From an uncultured Eubacteriaceae bacterium (GTDB lineage: Bacteria; Bacillota; Clostridia; Eubacteriales; Eubacteriaceae), in assembly GCA_947630385.1 (NCBI GenBank), contig CANRHG010000019.1:1-17596 (forward strand): a stretch of 17,596 nt of DNA. Reading direction: 5' to 3'. Position numbers and translations under genes: made by a program. Position 1 is the first letter of the stretch, and each line of letters starts with the position of its first letter. This document shows, one piece after another, positions 14,205-17,596 of this stretch. Under the pieces are notes generated by a model, which did not search any database, was not told the origin of the DNA, and saw only the letters and a list, made by a program, of their open reading frames with translations.

Positions 14205-14233
14205 ATTTTAAGCTTTACTAATAGGGATGTCAA
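14205..14233 (-). promoter_or_regulatory. Consensus sigma-A promoter of rplM-rpsI
   Basis: On the minus strand a perfect TTGACA (14233-14228) is followed after exactly 17 bases by TAAAAT (14210-14205). An AT-rich, A-tract sequence lies upstream. The predicted start site is near 14198. It explains how L13/S9 can be made strongly and independently of the ecf-truA genes. Confidence 0.8.
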
Positions 14234-14273
14234 TTTAAATTTTTTGAAATCCCAAATTTTTTCTGCCTTTTTA

Positions 14274-15056
14274 TCACTCTAAATTTTGAAGCGATTTTAC
14301 TTTTTGTCCAAGCTCTTCTTTATCGTAAAAAACATCCTCTAAAAACAGTCCCTGGGGTGGGGCCGTTATACCCGCGCTATCTCTAACCGGATTTAAAAAG
14401 ACTTCGTCAAAGGTTGTCCGGTCGTGTTTTTTACTGGCTACTTCTAGGATCGTTCCGGTTAAAATTCGGACCATATTGTACAAAAAGCCGGAACCGATAT
14501 AATCGATCTCAAGCGTATTGTTCCCAAAGTGTGGAAAGATTCCGTAGATCTCACGGAAAGTGGTCTTAGTGCTCGAGCCACTGGCTTTAAAGGCTCCAAA
14601 ATCGTGTTTTCCCGCTAGTTTCTTCGCTCCCAGATAAACAAGTTCCCGTTCGATCTTATGGGGGAAATGCCAGGCGTATTCGTTGTAAAAAGGATCTAAG
14701 ATCTCCCCAAGATAGATTTTATAATTGTAGTGTTTTCCAAGCGCGCTGTAACGCGAATGAAAGTCTGGTCCGACCTCAAAGCTTCTTAAAATCCGTACGT
14801 CTGCGGGCAGTTTTGTATTAAGCGCTAAGGCGATACGTTTTGGAGGTATAGAAGTATCCGTAAAGAAATTTACGACTTGTTTTCTCGCGTGAACGCCGGC
14901 GTCGGTCCTTCCCGCGGCCGTAAAACGCTCAAAATCCACCTTGTTTTCCCGCAGTGAGTCTTTTAAGACGTCTTCTATAGCCAGCGCGTTTTTTTGGGAC
15001 TGAAAGCCCGCGTAAGCCGTCCCCTTATAAGCCAGCTCAAGACAGATGTTTTTCAT
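14274..15056 (-). CDS. truA: tRNA pseudouridine(38-40) synthase TruA
   Basis: Converts uridines 38-40 of the tRNA anticodon arm to pseudouridine in the cytoplasm. 260 residues, normal length. The catalytic Asp is D52 in AAGRTDAGVHA (48-58), and the family's RILTG and ITAPPQGL blocks follow near the C terminus. A TTG three bases earlier also opens the frame, but the ATG at 15056 overlaps the ecfT stop (TGATG), so it is the likely start. It is last in ecfA1-ecfA2-ecfT-truA, the standard Firmicutes arrangement. Confidence 0.96.
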   Translation of the reverse strand: MKNICLELAYKGTAYAGFQSQKNALAIEDVLKDSLRENKVDFERFTAAGRTDAGVHARKQVVNFFTDTSIPPKRIALALNTKLPADVRILRSFEVGPDFHSRYSALGKHYNYKIYLGEILDPFYNEYAWHFPHKIERELVYLGAKKLAGKHDFGAFKASGSSTKTTFREIYGIFPHFGNNTLEIDYIGSGFLYNMVRILTGTILEVASKKHDRTTFDEVFLNPVRDSAGITAPPQGLFLEDVFYDKEELGQKVKSLQNLE

Positions 15057-15868
15057 CAAAAAAAGATATCTGGTAAAAACCGGGTCCCATATAAGACGAT
15101 GACCATCACCACCATAAAGACGCAGGTCAGTTTATCGTTACGTTGAATCACGAGCTGTTTCATCCGCGTCCGTCCGGTTCCGCCGCGGTAACACCGGGCT
15201 TCCATCGCCGTAGCCAGTTCGTCGGCCCGTCTACAAGCGGAGACGAAAAGAGGAACTAAGATCATGACCATGGCTTTGGCGCGTTCGATCAGACTTCCCG
15301 TCTCAAACTGGGCACCTCTGGCCTTTTGGGCTTTCATGATTTTCTGGGTCTCGTCCATGAGCGTTGGGATAAAACGTAGAGCGATACTCATCATCATCGA
15401 AAGCTCGTGGCTATATTTCTTAATAAACGGAATGTGGCTTAAATAAAACTCCAGTCCATCGGTAAGATCGATCGGAGCCGTTGTGAGCGTCAGTAGACTT
15501 GTACCTACGACCAAAAATACCAGCCGGACCGCCATCATCACTGCCGTACGGATCCCTTCGATCGTGATGTGTAAAAATCCCCAGGACCAAATGACCGTAC
15601 CCGGCGTCATGAAAATATTTAAACAGACCGTGATCAGTATGATCACTAGGATCGCCCGTATCCCACGCAGGGTATATCCAAGCGGTATTTTAGAGACGGC
15701 GATCATGATCATTAGAATGATCAGCGCGGCCATGTAACCCCAGACGTTATCAACGAAAAAGAGCATGATAATGTAGACAAACGTAAATAAGATCTTAATT
15801 CTGGGGTCGAGATTGTGAACGAACGAATTGACCGGATAATATTGACCGATCGTAATATTTTCAAACAT
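15056..15868 (-). CDS. ecfT: Energy-coupling factor transporter transmembrane protein EcfT
   Basis: Membrane scaffold linking the two ATPases to exchangeable substrate-binding S components for vitamins or metal ions. 270 residues with about five to six hydrophobic segments in the N-terminal two thirds and at the C terminus. The two coupling motifs that dock into the ATPases are ARG (183-185) and ARC (224-226, in AMEARCYRGG). It overlaps ecfA2 by eight bases and truA by one, so all three are translated together. No S component is in the window, consistent with the group II (shared module) type. Confidence 0.96.
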   Translation of the reverse strand: MFENITIGQYYPVNSFVHNLDPRIKILFTFVYIIMLFFVDNVWGYMAALIILMIMIAVSKIPLGYTLRGIRAILVIILITVCLNIFMTPGTVIWSWGFLHITIEGIRTAVMMAVRLVFLVVGTSLLTLTTAPIDLTDGLEFYLSHIPFIKKYSHELSMMMSIALRFIPTLMDETQKIMKAQKARGAQFETGSLIERAKAMVMILVPLFVSACRRADELATAMEARCYRGGTGRTRMKQLVIQRNDKLTCVFMVVMVIVLYGTRFLPDIFF

Positions 15869-16718
15869 TTTTTACGTGCCTTAATATCTCCTCTTTGGCC
15901 TCTTCGATCGTAAAGATCTTTTCGTTGATGTCCGGATACTTCTTCTTTAGCTCTTTCATTAAATAGGTGATTTGCGGGGCGGCAAGACCGATTTTTTCGA
16001 GTTCTTCGGTCTGGACAAATACGTTTTCCGGCTTGTCAAAAAAGGCGACTTCCCCTTTGTTTAAGACGAGAACCTTATCGGCCAGTCTACCTACGTCTTC
16101 CATGCTGTGACTGACGAGAACGATCGTTGTCCCATTTTTTTCGTGGTAGTCTTTGATCTGCCTTAAGATCTCATTTCGTCCTTGGGGATCAAGACCCGCC
16201 GTCGGTTCGTCGAGAATTAACACCTGTGGTCGCATCGCTAAAACCCCGGCAATGGCCACCCGTCGCATCTGCCCTCCGGAGAGCTCAAACGGGGATTTAT
16301 CTTTATAGGTCTGATAGTCTAGCCCGACCGATTCTAGCGCGTCTTTAACTCGTGCCTCAATTTCTTCTTCGCTTAAGTTTAAATTTTTCGGTCCAAAGGC
16401 CACGTCTTTAAAAACCGTCTCTTCAAAAAGCTGGCTTTCCGGATACTGGAAGACGAGCCCGACCTTTAGTCGGTTTTTATATTTGTCTTCTTTAGAAGCG
16501 TTAAAGATGTCCTGCCCATCGACGACAACCGTCCCGGAAGTCGGATTTAAAAGACCGTTTAGGTGTTGAATAAACGTAGACTTACCCGATCCCGTATGCC
16601 CAATGAGTCCGACGAACTCCCCATCGTCAATATCAAGGGAGATATCTTTAAGGGCCGAATACTCAAAAGGCGTATCCTTGCCGTAGGTGTGCGATAGGTC
16701 TTTGATTTCTATTGGCAT
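15861..16718 (-). CDS. ecfA2: Energy-coupling factor transporter ATP-binding protein EcfA2
   Basis: One of the two ABC ATPases of the ECF module, at the inner face of the membrane. 285 residues. Walker A is GHTGSGKST (40-48), the Q-loop starts at Q91, the signature LSGGQ is at 146-150, Walker B with the catalytic Glu is VLILDE (166-171) and the switch His is H204. A C-terminal extension carries the family's TYLMKEL region. Position between ecfA1 (ten-base overlap) and ecfT fixes it as EcfA2. Confidence 0.95.
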   Translation of the reverse strand: MPIEIKDLSHTYGKDTPFEYSALKDISLDIDDGEFVGLIGHTGSGKSTFIQHLNGLLNPTSGTVVVDGQDIFNASKEDKYKNRLKVGLVFQYPESQLFEETVFKDVAFGPKNLNLSEEEIEARVKDALESVGLDYQTYKDKSPFELSGGQMRRVAIAGVLAMRPQVLILDEPTAGLDPQGRNEILRQIKDYHEKNGTTIVLVSHSMEDVGRLADKVLVLNKGEVAFFDKPENVFVQTEELEKIGLAAPQITYLMKELKKKYPDINEKIFTIEEAKEEILRHVKNV

Positions 16719-17551
16719 AAGGCCTCTACCATCTCATCAATCGATAAAACATCCTCGGGAAGTTCCAGTCCGGATTCGTTGAGTTCGTGGGCCAGAGCCG
16801 TCATCGGTGGAACGTCGAGTCCGATTTCCTTAAGTTTATCGACCTGTGAGAATATTTCTTTGGGTTTTCCTTCAAGCGCGATCTTACCGCCGTCAAGTAC
16901 GATAATACGGTCCGCGTCGATGAGTTCGTCCATAAAATGGGTGACGTGTAAAATCGTAAGTCCTTCTTTTTTATTCAGTTCTTTGACCGTTTTCATGACT
17001 TCCTTACGTCCGGACGGATCGAGCATGGCCGTGGGTTCGTCGAGGATCAGGCACTCCGGTTGCATCGCCAAAATCCCGGCGATCGCGACGCGCTGCTTTT
17101 GACCGCCCGATAGATTGTTCGGCTCACTTCGCTTAAAGTCGCTCATTCCTACGGTTTCAAGACAGTCGTCGACCCGCCTTCTAATCTCCTCGGACGGAAT
17201 CCCAAGATTTTCCGGCCCAAAGGCCACGTCGTCTTCGACGATCGTAGCCACGAGCTGATTGTCCGGGTTTTGAAAGACCATCCCGGCCGTTTTTCGGATG
17301 TCCCAAAGATGGGACTGGTCTTTCGTGTTCATTCCACCGACTTCGATATCGCCTTTGGTGGGAAGCAGTATCGCGTTTAGAAGTTTTGAGAGCGTCGATT
17401 TACCCGAACCGTTGTGGCCGATGATGCCGACGAACTCTCCCGGTTTGATCTCAAGGGAGATGTCCTCTAAGGCTTTGACCGGTTCTTTTCCTTCTTCCCC
17501 CGGATACTGGAAGTCGAGATCTTTGATAGAAATAATCGGTTCTTGTTCCAT
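16709..17551 (-). CDS. ecfA1: Energy-coupling factor transporter ATP-binding protein EcfA1
   Basis: Partner ATPase of EcfA2. 280 residues, with Walker A GHNGSGKST (45-53), Q-loop Q94, signature LSGGQ (147-151), Walker B CLILDE (167-172) and switch His H205. It is the first gene of the ecf-truA group, usually found after rplQ, which would lie outside the window. The ATG at 17551 comes only three bases after the T tract of a terminator and has no visible Shine-Dalgarno sequence. Expression therefore seems to depend on read-through or on an unusual start. Confidence 0.95.
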   Translation of the reverse strand: MEQEPIISIKDLDFQYPGEEGKEPVKALEDISLEIKPGEFVGIIGHNGSGKSTLSKLLNAILLPTKGDIEVGGMNTKDQSHLWDIRKTAGMVFQNPDNQLVATIVEDDVAFGPENLGIPSEEIRRRVDDCLETVGMSDFKRSEPNNLSGGQKQRVAIAGILAMQPECLILDEPTAMLDPSGRKEVMKTVKELNKKEGLTILHVTHFMDELIDADRIIVLDGGKIALEGKPKEIFSQVDKLKEIGLDVPPMTALAHELNESGLELPEDVLSIDEMVEALCQ

Positions 17552-17554
17552 AAT

Positions 17555-17580
17555 AAAAAAAGGACTTCTTACAAAGCCCT
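17555..17580 (-). terminator. Intrinsic terminator directly before ecfA1 (end of an upstream gene, perhaps rplQ)
   Basis: On the minus strand AGGGCTT (17580-17574) pairs with AAGTCCT (17567-17561), seven pairs with one G-U, around a six-base loop. A seven-base T tract follows (17555-17561). The ecfA1 ATG begins three bases after the tract, leaving no room for a promoter between them. The upstream gene is outside the window. Confidence 0.7.
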
Positions 17581-17596
17581 TCTAAACGAGTTCAAT

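Overview
The window looks like a chromosomal segment of a Gram-positive bacterium, probably Bacillota of the Clostridia/Tissierellia type. The order ecfA1-ecfA2-ecfT-truA-rplM-rpsI is the usual Firmicutes tail of the alpha ribosomal-protein operon, and UppP, TypA, ProC and the TsaB-RimI-TsaD group fit. Genus cannot be fixed from the sequence alone. Most core genes lie on the minus strand, are tightly packed and often share bases at stop and start (ATGA or TGATG). Layout from left to right: (1) 1-400 has no protein gene but folds into many helices and is probably a large structured RNA on the plus strand, clipped by the window edge. (2) 402-3325, minus: proC, tsaB, rimI, tsaD, which joins proline synthesis to tRNA t6A synthesis. 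(3) 3382-4206, plus: uppP, whose terminator lies inside the 3' end of the convergent typA. (4) 4203-6035, minus: typA. (5) 6036-6592: AT-rich, gene-free, with a cluster of GTTTA/TAAAC palindromes that resemble operator sites. (6) 6593-8095, minus: an IS1182-like transposase that has lost its start and stops at a 79-nt near-perfect palindrome. (7) 8197-11242, minus: a complete type II restriction-modification operon of the Sau3AI type (GATC): C5 methyltransferase, MutH/Sau3AI-family endonuclease, and a Vsr-like mismatch endonuclease. This block is visibly more AT-rich than the core genes and next to a mobile-element remnant, so it was probably acquired. (8) 11502-12425, plus: a single-pass membrane protein with an acidic cytoplasmic part and a Ser/Thr/Asn/Gln-rich outer tail. 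Its 3' end overlaps a convergent alpha/beta-hydrolase gene (12379-13173, minus). (9) 13229-14076: rpsI and rplM with a consensus promoter and a roughly 120-nt leader. (10) 14274-17551: truA and the energy-coupling module of ECF vitamin/metal transporters, starting right after an intrinsic terminator. How the parts work together: TsaB/TsaD act on tRNA t6A, TruA on tRNA pseudouridine, and L13/S9/TypA on the ribosome, so the core is mostly translation. UppP serves cell-wall lipid-carrier recycling. The restriction island defends against DNA unmethylated at GATC, and its Vsr-like enzyme probably repairs T:G mismatches caused by deamination of the methylated cytosine. I saw no wholly new system. 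The least explained parts are the RNA at the left edge, the palindrome beside vsr, the operator-like array, the rplM leader and the probably leaderless genes.
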